Source of the DNA: Williamsia limnetica
GTDB taxonomy: Bacteria; Actinomycetota; Actinomycetes; Mycobacteriales; Mycobacteriaceae
Direction: 5' to 3'
Length of the DNA: 64,000 nt
NCBI RefSeq assembly: GCF_003217475.1
Contig: NZ_QJSP01000010.1
Span: 62,001 to 126,000 of the forward strand
The position numbers and the translations under genes are program-made. The notes below the pieces were generated by a model, which was not told where the DNA came from, made no database searches, and saw only the letters and a list, made by a program, of their open reading frames with translations. The stretch's first letter is position 1, and each line of letters opens with the position of its first letter. Positions 33,996 to 43,966 of the stretch are shown in pieces.

Positions 33996-34529
33996 TCAAG
34001 GGGCAAGTTTTCCGCACGCTTCCACGGCCTTGTTCCTGGCGTCGATCCACCGGTCGGCCGGGTCGTTCAAACCGGACCGCAACTCCCCGCGAACCGCGGC
34101 GATGAGCTCGGTGTTTCTGGTCAAGAAAGTACGAACCAACGCCTCGACGGGGGCTTCGATTCCGGGCACCAGTTTGGCGGAAATGGCCTGCTCACCGGCC
34201 GTCAGCTGGTCGATCACCACCTGCCCGCCGTCGCCGATGGCCGAATACGATTGCAACTCATTGAGTTTGGTAACGAACTGGTTGTAACTGTTGAGCATGG
34301 TCACCACAGTCGTCGTGAACTGCGAGCACAGCGCGAGGGTGAGCGTGCGCGCCGCCTGGGCCGCCCGCGACGACTCGGCGATGCGGGATTGTTCCGCCGT
34401 CACCGACACATCGCTCTGATACGCACTCACCTGACCGGCGTCCACCGTGCTCGAGCCGTCGATGGTCGTGGCGCAGCCGGTGAACAACAGCCCGCACACG
34501 GCGGCCGCACCCACCCACTTCCAGTTCAC
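33996..34529 (-). CDS. Putative lipoprotein
   Basis: 177 aa. The start VNWKWVGAAAVCGLLFTGCATT looks like a lipoprotein signal with cysteine at residue 19; phenylalanine at -3 is atypical. The mature part is helical (AGEQAISAKLVPGIEAPVEALVRTFL) with two further cysteines that could pair. Related proteins sit beside ahpE and aceE in mycolic-acid actinobacteria, function unknown. GTG 34529 is the start. Confidence 0.7.
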   Translation of the reverse strand: MNWKWVGAAAVCGLLFTGCATTIDGSSTVDAGQVSAYQSDVSVTAEQSRIAESSRAAQAARTLTLALCSQFTTTVVTMLNSYNQFVTKLNELQSYSAIGDGGQVVIDQLTAGEQAISAKLVPGIEAPVEALVRTFLTRNTELIAAVRGELRSGLNDPADRWIDARNKAVEACGKLAP

Positions 34530-34745
34530 ATGCCGATCTTGCACGAAATGTACGTAAACCCTCGTGCGAAACGCCCGTGGGTAGGGTGACTTTGCCGTGC
34601 TCGTCCCCGTTTGGGAGGTTGCCGATGCCAAGACACATCACTTACGGCACGATTGGGGTAACGCCGACACCACACCCCGGTTCCGGCGCAATTTCGGTTA
34701 CGGCAGCCACCGCTGCCGAGTGACTCGAGGAGAAAGAGCAGCGCA

Positions 34746-37517
34746 GTGACTGACAGCACGCAAGCATCCAAGAATCAGCCGCGGGTCCGGGTGATCCGTG
34801 AAGGGGTGGCCTCCTACCTCCCCGACATCGATCCGGACGAAACGAACGAGTGGCTCGAATCGTTCGATGGGCTCCTCGAGAATGCCGGTCCCGGCCGGGC
34901 TCGCTATCTCATGCTGCGTCTGCTCGAACGTGCCGGCGAAAAACGTGTGTCGATACCTGCGTTGACCTCTACCGATTACGTCAACACCATCCCCACCGAG
35001 AGCGAACCCTGGTTCCCCGGTGACGAAGAAGTCGAACGCCGCTTTCGCGCGTTCATCCGTTGGAACGCCGCGATCATGGTGCACCGCGCACAGCGGCCCG
35101 GCGTCGGCGTCGGCGGACACATCTCCACCTATGCATCCTCGGCCGCGCTGTACGAGGTCGGCTTCAACCACTTTTTCCGCGGCCAGGAGCATGCGGGTGG
35201 CGGCGATCAGATCTTCATCCAGGGGCACGCCTCCCCCGGCATCTACGCGCGTGCCTACCTCGAGGGCCGCATCGACGAGAAGCGGATGGACGGGTTCCGG
35301 CAGGAACACTCCCACGCCGGTGAGGGCGGCGGCCTGCCGTCGTATCCGCACCCCCGGCTGATGCCCGACTTCTGGCAGTTCCCGACCGTGTCCATGGGCC
35401 TGGGTCCGATGAATGCGATCTATCAGGCCCGGTTCAACCACTACCTCGACGACCGCGGCATCAAGGACACCAGCGACCAGCACGTGTGGGCGTTCCTCGG
35501 GGACGGCGAGATGGACGAGCCGGAGTCACGCGGTCTGGCGCACGTCGCCGCGACCGAGGGCCTCGACAATCTCACGTTCGTCGTCAACTGCAACCTGCAG
35601 CGCCTCGACGGTCCGGTGCGCGGCAACGGCAAGATCATCCAGGAACTCGAGTCGTTCTTCCGCGGCGCGGGTTGGAACGTCATCAAGGTCGTCTGGGGTC
35701 GCGAGTGGGATTCGCTGCTCCACAAGGATCGCGACGGCGCTCTGGTGAACCTGATGAACAGCACCCCCGACGGCGACTTCCAGACCTACAAAGCCAATGA
35801 CGGCGCCTACGTCCGCGACCACTTCTTCGGCCGCGACCCGCGTACCAAGGAACTCGTCAAAGACCTCAGCGACGACGAGATCTGGAATCTCAAGCGCGGC
35901 GGCCACGACTACAAGAAGGTGCATGCGGCCTACGCCTCAGCACTGGCGCACAAGGGCCAGCCGACGGTGATCCTGGCGCACACCATCAAGGGCTACACGC
36001 TCGGCAAGCACTTCGAGGGCCGCAACGCCACGCACCAGATGAAGAAGCTGACCCTGGACGATCTGAAGGACTTCCGCGACAGCACGCGCATCCCGATCAG
36101 CGACGCCGAGCTCGAGAAGGATCCTTATCTGCCGCCGTATTACCACCCCGGCAACGATGCCCCCGAAATCCAGTACATGCTCGATCGCCGGAAGACGCTC
36201 GGAGGTTTCCTGCCCGCTCGCCGGACCAAGAGCAAGGTCCTCAAGCCGGACACCGCGCCTGCGTTGAAACTGGCCGCCAAGGGTTCGGGCAAGCAGCAGG
36301 TCGCCACCACCATGGCCGTCGTCCGCATCTTCAAGGAGTTGATGCGCGACAAGGAGATCGGTAAGCGGCTCGTGCCGATCATCCCCGACGAAGCCCGCAC
36401 CTTCGGTATGGACTCGTGGTTCCCGTCGCTCAAGATCTACAACCGCAACGGGCAGCTCTACACCTCCGTCGACGCCGAGCTGATGCTCGCGTACAAGGAG
36501 AGCTCGGTCGGCCAGATCCTGCACGAGGGCATCAACGAGGCCGGATCGACTGCTTCGTTCACCGCTGTCGGCACCTCGTACGCCACGCACGACGAGCCGA
36601 TGATCCCGCTGTACATCTTCTATTCGATGTTCGGTTTCCAGCGCACGGGCGATGGACTGTGGGCGGCGGCCGACCAGATGGCTCGGGGATTCGTCCTCGG
36701 CGCCACCGCCGGGCGCACCACACTCACCGGTGAAGGCCTGCAGCACGCAGACGGACATTCGCTGCTTCTCGCGGCGTCGAACCCGGCTGTGGTGGCGTAC
36801 GACCCCGCGTTCGGATACGAGCTCGGGCACATCATCGCCGACGGCCTACGCCGGATGTACGGGGAAGACCCCGAGAACATCTACTACTACATAACCATCT
36901 ACAACGAGCCGATCAGCCAGCCGGCGCAGCCCGACAACCTCGACGTGGCCGGTGTCCTCAAGGGTCTGTACCGGTACTCGGACGCCCCCGAGGGCAAGGA
37001 GTATCCGGCGAACATCCTGGTGTCGGGCATCACGATGGCAAGCGCCCTCAAGGCCCAGGAGCTGCTCGCCGAGGACTGGAACGTGGGTGCGTCGATCTAC
37101 TCGGTGACATCGTGGAACGAGCTCTCCCGCGACGGCATCGAGTTCGAGAAGGCGTCGCTGCGTGAACCGGGCCGCGATCATCCGCAGCCGTACCTGACCG
37201 AGACACTCGCCGACGTCGAGGGGCCCTTCGTGGCGGCGACCGATTTCATGCGCGGGGTACCGGAGCTGATCCGGGCCTGGGTGCCGGGCACCTACCTCAC
37301 CCTGGGCACCGACGGCTTCGGATTCTCCGATACCCGTCCTGCCGCGCGCCGGTACTTCAACGTCGATGGCGAGTCCATCGCGGTTGGCGTCCTGTCGGCG
37401 CTGGCCCGCGATGGTCACATCGACATCAAGGTCGCGGCCGATGCGGCGGCGAAATATCAGATAGACGACGTGTTGGCCGCACCCAAGCAGACCAGCGACC
37501 CGGGCCCCGGCGCATAA
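34746..37517 (+). CDS. aceE: Pyruvate dehydrogenase E1 (homodimeric)
   Basis: 923 aa thiamine-diphosphate enzyme that decarboxylates pyruvate and acetylates lipoyl E2. The homodimeric type runs from TDYVNTIP through [22 protein letters not shown], ThDP/Mg site [12 protein letters not shown]...[19 protein letters not shown], and [16 protein letters not shown] to the C-terminal domain. Full length. GTG 34746 is preceded by AGGAGAAAG. No E2 or E3 gene is adjacent. Upstream 34530-34745 holds its promoter region. It ends at a hairpin before mabR. Confidence 0.96.
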   Translation: MTDSTQASKNQPRVRVIREGVASYLPDIDPDETNEWLESFDGLLENAGPGRARYLMLRLLERAGEKRVSIPALTSTDYVNTIPTESEPWFPGDEEVERRFRAFIRWNAAIMVHRAQRPGVGVGGHISTYASSAALYEVGFNHFFRGQEHAGGGDQIFIQGHASPGIYARAYLEGRIDEKRMDGFRQEHSHAGEGGGLPSYPHPRLMPDFWQFPTVSMGLGPMNAIYQARFNHYLDDRGIKDTSDQHVWAFLGDGEMDEPESRGLAHVAATEGLDNLTFVVNCNLQRLDGPVRGNGKIIQELESFFRGAGWNVIKVVWGREWDSLLHKDRDGALVNLMNSTPDGDFQTYKANDGAYVRDHFFGRDPRTKELVKDLSDDEIWNLKRGGHDYKKVHAAYASALAHKGQPTVILAHTIKGYTLGKHFEGRNATHQMKKLTLDDLKDFRDSTRIPISDAELEKDPYLPPYYHPGNDAPEIQYMLDRRKTLGGFLPARRTKSKVLKPDTAPALKLAAKGSGKQQVATTMAVVRIFKELMRDKEIGKRLVPIIPDEARTFGMDSWFPSLKIYNRNGQLYTSVDAELMLAYKESSVGQILHEGINEAGSTASFTAVGTSYATHDEPMIPLYIFYSMFGFQRTGDGLWAAADQMARGFVLGATAGRTTLTGEGLQHADGHSLLLAASNPAVVAYDPAFGYELGHIIADGLRRMYGEDPENIYYYITIYNEPISQPAQPDNLDVAGVLKGLYRYSDAPEGKEYPANILVSGITMASALKAQELLAEDWNVGASIYSVTSWNELSRDGIEFEKASLREPGRDHPQPYLTETLADVEGPFVAATDFMRGVPELIRAWVPGTYLTLGTDGFGFSDTRPAARRYFNVDGESIAVGVLSALARDGHIDIKVAADAAAKYQIDDVLAAPKQTSDPGPGA

Positions 37518-37534
37518 CGCTTGAACCCCGCGTC

Positions 37535-37602
37535 TGCCACCCACCCGTTCTCGCGTGGTCCCTCGGATATTTCCGGCGGGCCATCCGACAACGGGTGGGT
37601 GG
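37535..37602 (+). terminator. Terminator of aceE
   Basis: GCCACCCACCCGTT (37535-37548) pairs perfectly with AACGGGTGGGTGGC (37589-37602). An inner CGGAT/ATCCG stem (37563-37567 and 37582-37586) nests within. The core CCACCCG/CGGGTGG is shared with the hairpin after ptpA. Confidence 0.75.
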
Positions 37603-37663
37603 CTGCTTGTGCAGGGCACCGAGAATCTCCCACGCCAGGTCAGCTCTGGCATAGATTGAACCA

Positions 37664-38968
37664 ATGAATGAGTCACGCGGGGCAGAGTCGTCCGCGGGCG
37701 ACCTCTTCGGGCCACGTGGTGCGCACGTGCCGGCACCGGCCAATGTCCATGACGCGCTGCCCGACACGTTGCTGCGCCGGGTCAAGCAGTACAGCGGTCG
37801 GCTCGCGACCGAGGCCGTGCATTCGATGGAGGAGCAACTCCCCTACTTCTCCGACCTCGAAGCCGGCCAGCGCGCCAGTGTGCAGCTCGTGGTGCAGACG
37901 GCCGTCGTCAGCTTCGTCGAGTGGCTGCAGGACCCCGATGGCAACGTCAAGTTCACGGTCCAGGCCTTTCAGGTCGTACCTCAGGATCTCGCGCGGCGCA
38001 TCAGCCTGTTGCAGACGGTCGAGATGGTCCGCGTGGCCATGGAGTTCTTCGAGAAGTGGCTCCCTCTGCTCGCCCGCAACGACGCTCAATTACGGGCTCT
38101 GACCGAGGCGGTACTGCGGTACGGCCGTGAGATCGGATTCGCCGCCGCCTCGATCTACGCGTCGGCGGCCGAATCACGGGGTGCATGGGATTCGCGTCTG
38201 GAAGCCCTGGTCGTGGACGCGGTGGTCCGCGGCGACACCGGCCCGACCCTGCTGTCCCGCGCGGCGGCCCTGAACTGGGACGCCGAGGTCACCGCGACCG
38301 TGCTCGTCGGCATGCCCCCGCCCGAACGCAACGTGTCGGTGCCGCTGGCGGTGCACAACACCGCCCGACAGCACGATCGCGCGGCGCTCTCGGTGGTCCA
38401 GGGCAGCCTGCTCGTCGCGATCGTGAGCGGCCCCGTGTCCCTGGACGAGCCATTCATCATCGATCTGCTCAACCTTTTCGCCGATGGCCCGGTCGTCATC
38501 GGACCGACGACGCCGAATCTCGGCATGGCGCACACGAGCGCGATCGACGCCATGGCCGGGGTCGAGGCGGTCGCCGGGTGGCCGAGCGCTCCGCGGCCTG
38601 TCCATTCCTGGGAACTGCTGCCCGAGCGCGCCCTGCTCGGCGATCAAGCTGCGATGACGACGCTCAACGACGTCTTGATCAAGCCGCTCGAGAAGGGCGG
38701 CGACACGTTGACCACCACGCTCGACGCCTACCTCGATTCCGGAGGGTCGGTGGAGTCGTGCGCTCGCGAGCTCTTCGTCCACCCCAATACTGTTAGATAT
38801 CGACTAAAGCGGATTTCGGACATCACGGGCCGCGACCCGATGAATCCGCGAGATGCCTACGTCCTGAGGATCGCGACGACGGTAGGAAGACTGACACGAG
38901 TAAGACACGACATGCGCACAGTTTTCACAACAGTCACTCGTGCAACAGGCTCCGACGGCGACAGGTGA
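37664..38968 (+). CDS. mabR: PucR/CdaR-type regulator MabR of the FAS-II operon
   Basis: 434 aa. The C-terminal PucR helix-turn-helix is SVESCARELFVHPNTVRYRLKRISDITGRDP, preceded by a long helical sensory region (GGDEF-like CdaR module). It is positioned like Rv2242, described in M. tuberculosis as the mycolic acid biosynthesis regulator that controls fabD-acpM-kas-accD6. It is upstream of fabD across 157 bases. ATG 37664. Confidence 0.88.
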   Translation: MNESRGAESSAGDLFGPRGAHVPAPANVHDALPDTLLRRVKQYSGRLATEAVHSMEEQLPYFSDLEAGQRASVQLVVQTAVVSFVEWLQDPDGNVKFTVQAFQVVPQDLARRISLLQTVEMVRVAMEFFEKWLPLLARNDAQLRALTEAVLRYGREIGFAAASIYASAAESRGAWDSRLEALVVDAVVRGDTGPTLLSRAAALNWDAEVTATVLVGMPPPERNVSVPLAVHNTARQHDRAALSVVQGSLLVAIVSGPVSLDEPFIIDLLNLFADGPVVIGPTTPNLGMAHTSAIDAMAGVEAVAGWPSAPRPVHSWELLPERALLGDQAAMTTLNDVLIKPLEKGGDTLTTTLDAYLDSGGSVESCARELFVHPNTVRYRLKRISDITGRDPMNPRDAYVLRIATTVGRLTRVRHDMRTVFTTVTRATGSDGDR

Positions 38969-39125
38969 CAGTTGTGCATCAATTCACACTGGGGTAACGG
39001 ATATCGGTGCGGTGACGATGCAGCCACACTGTCGTGCAATTTTGTGGGAACCCTACAAAGGCATCGCTTGAGGTTTAACCCGTACAACACCCTCACCGAC
39101 GCTCAATAAGGTGTTCTCTTGTCAG
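38969..39125 (+). promoter_or_regulatory. FAS-II operon promoter region with inverted repeat
   Basis: This gap holds the fabD promoter. TTTGTGGG (39041-39048) and CCCTACAAA (39051-39059) form an imperfect inverted repeat with one mismatch in the core and a tight spacer, a plausible MabR operator (inference). A Shine-Dalgarno-like AAGGTG lies at 39108-39113. Confidence 0.5.
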
Positions 39126-40034
39126 GTGCTCTCCTTGCTTGCGCCCGGACAGGGCTCCCAGACCGTCGGCATGCTCATCCCTTGGCTTGAGCTACCCGGC
39201 GCCCGCGACCAGGTTTCGACCTGGTCGAAACTGACACAGCTCGACATCGAGCGCCTCGGGACGACCGCGACGGCGGACGAGATCACCGACACGGCTGTGA
39301 CCCAGCCATTGGTCGTCGTCTCCGCGCTGCTCGCCTACGACGAGTTGGCCAAGCGCTCGCCCCTTCCCGCCGACACGCTCATCGCGGGGCATTCGGTAGG
39401 CGAACTCGCAGCAGCCGCGATCGCCGGTGTGCTGACCGCTGACGAAGCCGTATCGCTGGCCGCGGTCCGCGGTGCAGAGATGGCCAAGGCGTGCGCTCTC
39501 GAGCCCACCACCATGGCAGCCGTGCTCGGTGGGGACGAAGCCGCGGTGCTGGCCCGTCTCGCAGAACTCGACCTCGTGCCGGCCAACCGCAACGCCGCAG
39601 GACAGATCGTGGCCGCCGGCTCCGTCGAGGCCATCGACGAACTGATCGCCAACCCACCGGAGAAGGCCCGCATCCGCAAGCTCGCGGTCGCAGGTGCCTT
39701 CCACACCGAGTACATGGCGCCCGCACAGGCCGCCGTGGCCGAGGCCGCATCCGGCATCACCCCGCAGCAGCCCACCAAGACGCTGCTGTCGAACTCCGAC
39801 GGCCGACCGGTCACCTCCGGCCGCGACGCGCTCGACAAGCTCGTCGCCCAGGTCACCAGCCCGGTGCGCTGGGATCTGTGCTCGCAGGTCATGCGGGAGA
39901 ATGACACCACCGGCCTGATCGAACTGCCACCTGCCGGTACGCTCACCGGCATTGCCAAGCGCGAACTGAAGGGAACCCCCACCCGCGCGCTGAAGACCCC
40001 CGACGATCTCGAGGGCATCACCGAACTTGGATAG
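39126..40034 (+). CDS. fabD: Malonyl-CoA:ACP transacylase
   Basis: About 302 aa. It loads malonyl groups from CoA onto AcpM for fatty acid elongation. Active-site serine is in GHSVGELAAAA (about residue 86), the catalytic histidine in GAFHTEYM, and the glutamine in LLAPGQGSQ. GTG 39126 gives VLSLLAPGQGSQ, matching the known family start; GTG 39111 would add five residues. First gene of the FAS-II operon. Confidence 0.95.
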   Translation: MLSLLAPGQGSQTVGMLIPWLELPGARDQVSTWSKLTQLDIERLGTTATADEITDTAVTQPLVVVSALLAYDELAKRSPLPADTLIAGHSVGELAAAAIAGVLTADEAVSLAAVRGAEMAKACALEPTTMAAVLGGDEAAVLARLAELDLVPANRNAAGQIVAAGSVEAIDELIANPPEKARIRKLAVAGAFHTEYMAPAQAAVAEAASGITPQQPTKTLLSNSDGRPVTSGRDALDKLVAQVTSPVRWDLCSQVMRENDTTGLIELPPAGTLTGIAKRELKGTPTRALKTPDDLEGITELG

Positions 40035-40035
40035 C

Positions 40036-40061
40036 GATGTCGACGCGCCTGCGTCGACATC
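40036..40061 (+). other. Perfect hairpin between fabD and acpM
   Basis: GATGTCGACGC (40036-40046), loop GCCT, GCGTCGACATC (40051-40061). It starts two bases after the fabD stop and has no T tract. It may limit read-through or protect mRNA ends, helping set a higher acpM level relative to fabD (inference). Confidence 0.65.
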
Positions 40062-40174
40062 CCCGGAAAGGTGCACCGGCCGCGTCACCATCTGGTCTGC
40101 ACCCGTCCAAAGCGGCGCGCAAGCGTCGCGATTCCGGAAGTCACTCGATACATGAACAAGAAGGGAGCCACATA

Positions 40175-40483
40175 GTGGCCGCCGCCCAGGAAGAAATCAT
40201 TGCCGGACTCGCTGAGATCATCGAGGAGGTCACCGGCATTGAACCCTCTGAGGTGACTGTAGAGAAGTCGTTCGTCGACGACCTGGACATCGACTCGCTG
40301 TCGATGGTCGAGATCGCGGTGCAGACCGAAGACAAGTACGGCGTGAAGATCCCCGATGAGGATCTCGCCGGACTGCGCACCGTCGGTGACGCCGTGTCCT
40401 ACATCCAGAAGCTCGAAGCCGAAAACTCCGAGGCCGCTGACGCGATCCGCGCCAAGCTGGACTCCGACAAGACCGGTGAGTGA
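40175..40483 (+). CDS. acpM: Meromycolate acyl carrier protein AcpM
   Basis: 102 aa, acidic. The phosphopantetheine serine is in DDLDIDSLSMVEIAVQTEDKYGVKIPDEDLAGL (DSL motif). The C-terminal tail is longer than in E. coli ACP, as in mycobacterial AcpM. GTG 40175 follows AAGAAGGGAG. It carries the growing meromycolate chain on its 4'-phosphopantetheine. Confidence 0.95.
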   Translation: MAAAQEEIIAGLAEIIEEVTGIEPSEVTVEKSFVDDLDIDSLSMVEIAVQTEDKYGVKIPDEDLAGLRTVGDAVSYIQKLEAENSEAADAIRAKLDSDKTGE

Positions 40484-40489
40484 CCAGTA

Positions 40490-41755
40490 GTGACTAACTC
40501 TCTTCGCGATTACTCCACCCTCGGCGGGAATTTCCCGAACGTCGTCGTGACCTCCATGGTCGCCACCACGTCAATCGGCGAAGACCTCGATTCCACGTGG
40601 AAAGGTCTTCTCGCCGGAGAGAGTGGCATCAAGACGCTCACCGATGACTGGGTCGAGGAGTTCGATCTCCCGGTCCGGTTCGGTGGGCGTTTGGTCAACG
40701 ATCCCTCGACGGAGGTCACCCGGGTTCAGGCCCGGCGCATGAGCTACGTCGAGCGGATCGCCTACGTCATGGGCAAACGCCTGTGGGCGCAGGCAGACGA
40801 GCCCGAGGTCGACAAAGAACGCCTCGCGGTCGTCATCGGTACCGGTCTGGGTGGCGGTGATGCGCTGATCGACGCGTACAACGTCATGCACACCACCGGC
40901 AACTACCGCAAGGTGTCGCCGCTGGCGGTACCGATGACCATGCCCAACGGGCCGGCCGCAGTCGTCGGTCTGGAGATCGGCGCGAGGGCCGGGGTCATCA
41001 CCCCGGTCTCCGCTTGTTCGTCGGGTTCGGAGGCGATCGCACACGCATGGCGACAGATCGTCATGGGTGACGCCGACATGGTCGTCACCGGTGGCGTCGA
41101 AGGCCACATCGACTCGGTGCCGATCGCCAGCTTCGCCATGATGCGTGCGATGAGCACGCGCAACGAAGATCCCGCGGCAGCCTCACGTCCGTTCGACAAG
41201 GACCGTGACGGCTTCGTCATGGGTGAGGCAGCCGCGCTGATGGTCATCGAACGCGAAGACCACGCCAGAGCCCGAGGTGCGCACATCCACGCACGCCTCC
41301 TCGGGAGCGGAATCACCTCGGACGGATTCCACCTGGTCGCGCCGGATCCTGAGGGAACCGGAGCGGCGCGCGCGATGACCCGGGCCCTGCAGACCGCAGG
41401 TCTGGGCAAATCCGACATCAAGCATGTGAACGCACATGCCACTGCGACGTCGGTCGGCGACACCGCCGAAGCCCTGGCCATCAACATCGCCGTCGGTAAT
41501 CACGCGGCGGTGTACGCACCGAAGTCCGCCCTCGGGCACTCCATCGGTGCGGTGGGCGCGCTGGAATCGGTCCTGACCATCAAGGCCATCGAAGAAGGGG
41601 TCATCCCCCCGACGCTGAACCTCGACAATCAGGACCCGGAAGTTGACCTTGACGTGGTTCACGGAGAACCGCGTTACGGCCAGATCGACTACGCCATCAA
41701 CAACTCGTTCGGATTCGGTGGGCACAACGTTGCGCTCGCCTTTGGGCGCTACTGA
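40490..41755 (+). CDS. kasA: Beta-ketoacyl-ACP synthase (KasA type)
   Basis: 421 aa condensing enzyme elongating long-chain acyl-AcpM. The catalytic cysteine is in [10 protein letters not shown], the two histidines in [14 protein letters not shown] and [11 protein letters not shown], and the C-terminal glycine-rich [15 protein letters not shown]. Start GTG 40490, six bases after the acpM stop. Only one KAS gene occurs here; mycobacteria have kasA and kasB in tandem. Confidence 0.94.
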   Translation: MTNSLRDYSTLGGNFPNVVVTSMVATTSIGEDLDSTWKGLLAGESGIKTLTDDWVEEFDLPVRFGGRLVNDPSTEVTRVQARRMSYVERIAYVMGKRLWAQADEPEVDKERLAVVIGTGLGGGDALIDAYNVMHTTGNYRKVSPLAVPMTMPNGPAAVVGLEIGARAGVITPVSACSSGSEAIAHAWRQIVMGDADMVVTGGVEGHIDSVPIASFAMMRAMSTRNEDPAAASRPFDKDRDGFVMGEAAALMVIEREDHARARGAHIHARLLGSGITSDGFHLVAPDPEGTGAARAMTRALQTAGLGKSDIKHVNAHATATSVGDTAEALAINIAVGNHAAVYAPKSALGHSIGAVGALESVLTIKAIEEGVIPPTLNLDNQDPEVDLDVVHGEPRYGQIDYAINNSFGFGGHNVALAFGRY

Positions 41756-41802
41756 TCCCGTCGCCTCCCCTGGCGCTTGAAGATCTACCTTTAGGAGATT
41801 CC

Positions 41803-43254
41803 ATGACCACCATGGCCCCGATCACCAAGCACGAAGAGTCCATCGATCCCCGAGATCCCTTGCTGCGGTTGACCAACTTCTTCGACGAAGCGTCGATGTC
41901 GTTGCTCCACCCCCGCGACAAGTCGGGCGTGCAGGCCGCTGTCGGCCGCGTCAACGGTGTCCGCACCGTCGCCTACTGCACCGACGGCACCGTGATGGGC
42001 GGGGCCATGGGGATCGTGGGCTGCAAGCACATCGTCAACGCCATCGACACCGCCATCGCCGAACAGGCACCGGTCGTCGGTATCTGGCATTCCGGCGGTG
42101 CCCGACTCGCTGAGGGCGTCGAGGCGCTCCACGCGGTCGGCGAGGTGTTCGAGGCCATGGTGCGTGCCTCCGGCTACATCCCCCAGATTTCCGTCGTCGT
42201 CGGCTTCGCCGCCGGCGGCGCCGCATACGGACCGGCACTGACCGACATCGTGATCATGGCCCCGGCCGGTCGCGTGTTCGTCACCGGCCCCGACGTGGTC
42301 AAGAGTGTCACCGGCGAGGTCGTCGACATGGAGTCGCTCGGCGGCCCGTTGACGCACGGCAAGAAGTCCGGTGTCTCGCACATCACCGCAGACTCCGAGC
42401 CCGACGCCTACTGGCGGGCCCGGCGCCTGATCGGCACCTTCGGACAGCAGGGCCACTTCAGCAGGCAGAAGGCCGAGGCCGGCGACACCGACCTGCGCGC
42501 CCTCATGCCCGAGTCGAACCGCCGCGCCTACGACGTGCACCCCATCGTGCGGGCCCTCCTCGACACCGACGTCGCTGCCGACGGTGAAACCGAGATCTCG
42601 AGTTTCGAAGAGCTGCAAGCAAAATGGGCTCCGAACATCACCATCGGATTCGGCCGGTTGTCCGGTCGCAGTGTCGGCGTCATCGCCAACAACCCGCTGC
42701 GCATGGGCGGCTGCCTCAACTCCGAGAGTGCCGAAAAAGCCGCACGTTTCGTGCGGTTGTGCGACGCATTCGGCATCCCACTCATCGTCATGACCGACGT
42801 CCCGGGTTACCTGCCGGGTGTGGGACAGGAATGGGACGGCGTGGTCCGCCGCGGCGCAAAACTCCTGCACGCCTTCGCCGAGTGCTCGGTCCCCCGCGTC
42901 ACCCTGGTCACCCGCAAGATCTACGGCGGCGCCTACATCGCGATGAACTCGCGCGCACTCGGTGCCACCGCGGTATTCGCATGGCCCGGCTCAGAGGTCG
43001 CCGTCATGGGCGCCAAGGCCGCTGTCGGCATCCTGCACAAGAAGGCACTTGCCGCTGCACCCGACGACGAGCGTGAAGCACTGCACGAACGCCTCGCCGT
43101 CGAACACGAAGCCATCGCCGGCGGCGTCGGCCGCGCCCAGTCGATCGGTGTTGTCGACGAGATCATCGACCCGGCAAAGACCCGCAGCATCGTCGCCGAA
43201 GCACTCGCTTCGGCACCAGCAAGGCGGGGCCGCCACAAGAACATACCGTTGTGA
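41803..43254 (+). CDS. accD6: Acetyl/propionyl-CoA carboxylase carboxyltransferase AccD6
   Basis: 483 aa beta subunit making malonyl-CoA with a biotinylated alpha subunit encoded elsewhere. Oxyanion-hole glycines are seen in SGGARLAEGVEAL and IYGGAYIAMNSRALGAT, with YGPALTDIVIM and DVPGYLPGVGQEW, typical of the actinobacterial CT family. ATG 41803 follows TAGGAGA. It ends the FAS-II operon at a strong terminator. Confidence 0.94.
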   Translation: MTTMAPITKHEESIDPRDPLLRLTNFFDEASMSLLHPRDKSGVQAAVGRVNGVRTVAYCTDGTVMGGAMGIVGCKHIVNAIDTAIAEQAPVVGIWHSGGARLAEGVEALHAVGEVFEAMVRASGYIPQISVVVGFAAGGAAYGPALTDIVIMAPAGRVFVTGPDVVKSVTGEVVDMESLGGPLTHGKKSGVSHITADSEPDAYWRARRLIGTFGQQGHFSRQKAEAGDTDLRALMPESNRRAYDVHPIVRALLDTDVAADGETEISSFEELQAKWAPNITIGFGRLSGRSVGVIANNPLRMGGCLNSESAEKAARFVRLCDAFGIPLIVMTDVPGYLPGVGQEWDGVVRRGAKLLHAFAECSVPRVTLVTRKIYGGAYIAMNSRALGATAVFAWPGSEVAVMGAKAAVGILHKKALAAAPDDEREALHERLAVEHEAIAGGVGRAQSIGVVDEIIDPAKTRSIVAEALASAPARRGRHKNIPL

Positions 43255-43270
43255 TTTTCGTGTAGCCATA

Positions 43271-43309
43271 CGAAACCGGCCCGGACTCATTGAGTCCGGG
43301 CCGGTTTCG
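43271..43309. terminator. Strong terminator of the FAS-II operon
   Basis: Perfect 19-base arms, 43271-43289 and 43291-43309, around a single central base, followed by TTTGTCT. It also serves the convergent DUF3145 gene. Confidence 0.92.
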
Positions 43310-43323
43310 TTTGTCTATCGAAA

Positions 43324-43842
43324 TCAGCCGACGCGCTGATGCAGCCAGGTGACCTCGGCGCCATCGCCGCCCATGCGGAAGTCTTCGAGCGCTTCGTCCC
43401 ACGCGGTGCCCAACGCGGCGTCGAGCGCTCCCGCGAGTTCTGCGCCGTTGGAGTGCGCTTCCATCAAAGCCCGCAACTGCATTTCGGCGATGATCACATC
43501 TCCGTTGGCGCTCATCGAACCTCGCCACAACCCCAGCCCCGGCACATAGCAGAAGCGTTCGCCGTCGACACCATCGCTGGCGTTCTCGGTCACCTCGAAA
43601 CGCAGGGTCGACCATTCGCGCAGGGCATTGGCCAGACGGGCTCCGGTACCGACAGGGCCGACCCAGTCGACCGTGGCACGTTGCAACCCCGGCCCTGCAT
43701 CCTGCGCGGACCATTTCAGGTTCGCGCGAGCATCTAGGGTCGACGAAAGAGCCCACTCGACATGTGGGCACAACGCGACAGGTGCGGAGTGTATGAACAC
43801 CACACCTGCTGTCACGTCCGCAAACTGGTTAAGGTTGCGCAC
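43324..43842 (-). CDS. DUF3145 domain protein
   Basis: 172 aa soluble protein of the actinobacterial DUF3145 family, function unknown. Recognisable parts are VFIHSAPVALCPHVEWAL, RFEVTENASDGVDGERFCYVPGLGLWRGSMSANGD and MEAHSNGAELAGALDAALGTAWDEALEDFRMGG. GTG 43842 follows GGAGGTGGAAA. It is regularly found downstream of FAS-II genes in this order, in the opposite orientation. Confidence 0.87.
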   Translation of the reverse strand: MRNLNQFADVTAGVVFIHSAPVALCPHVEWALSSTLDARANLKWSAQDAGPGLQRATVDWVGPVGTGARLANALREWSTLRFEVTENASDGVDGERFCYVPGLGLWRGSMSANGDVIIAEMQLRALMEAHSNGAELAGALDAALGTAWDEALEDFRMGGDGAEVTWLHQRVG

Positions 43843-43966
43843 TTTCCACCTCCGGTTTCGACGAGGAACGTCTTCCCCAACGGCCTGGCGAAACCAACGG
43901 CAGATATCACACTCTTGTTGTTTATTGTGCCTTAAGTGACCCGTGTTGCGCTAGTGGAGGCTGATT

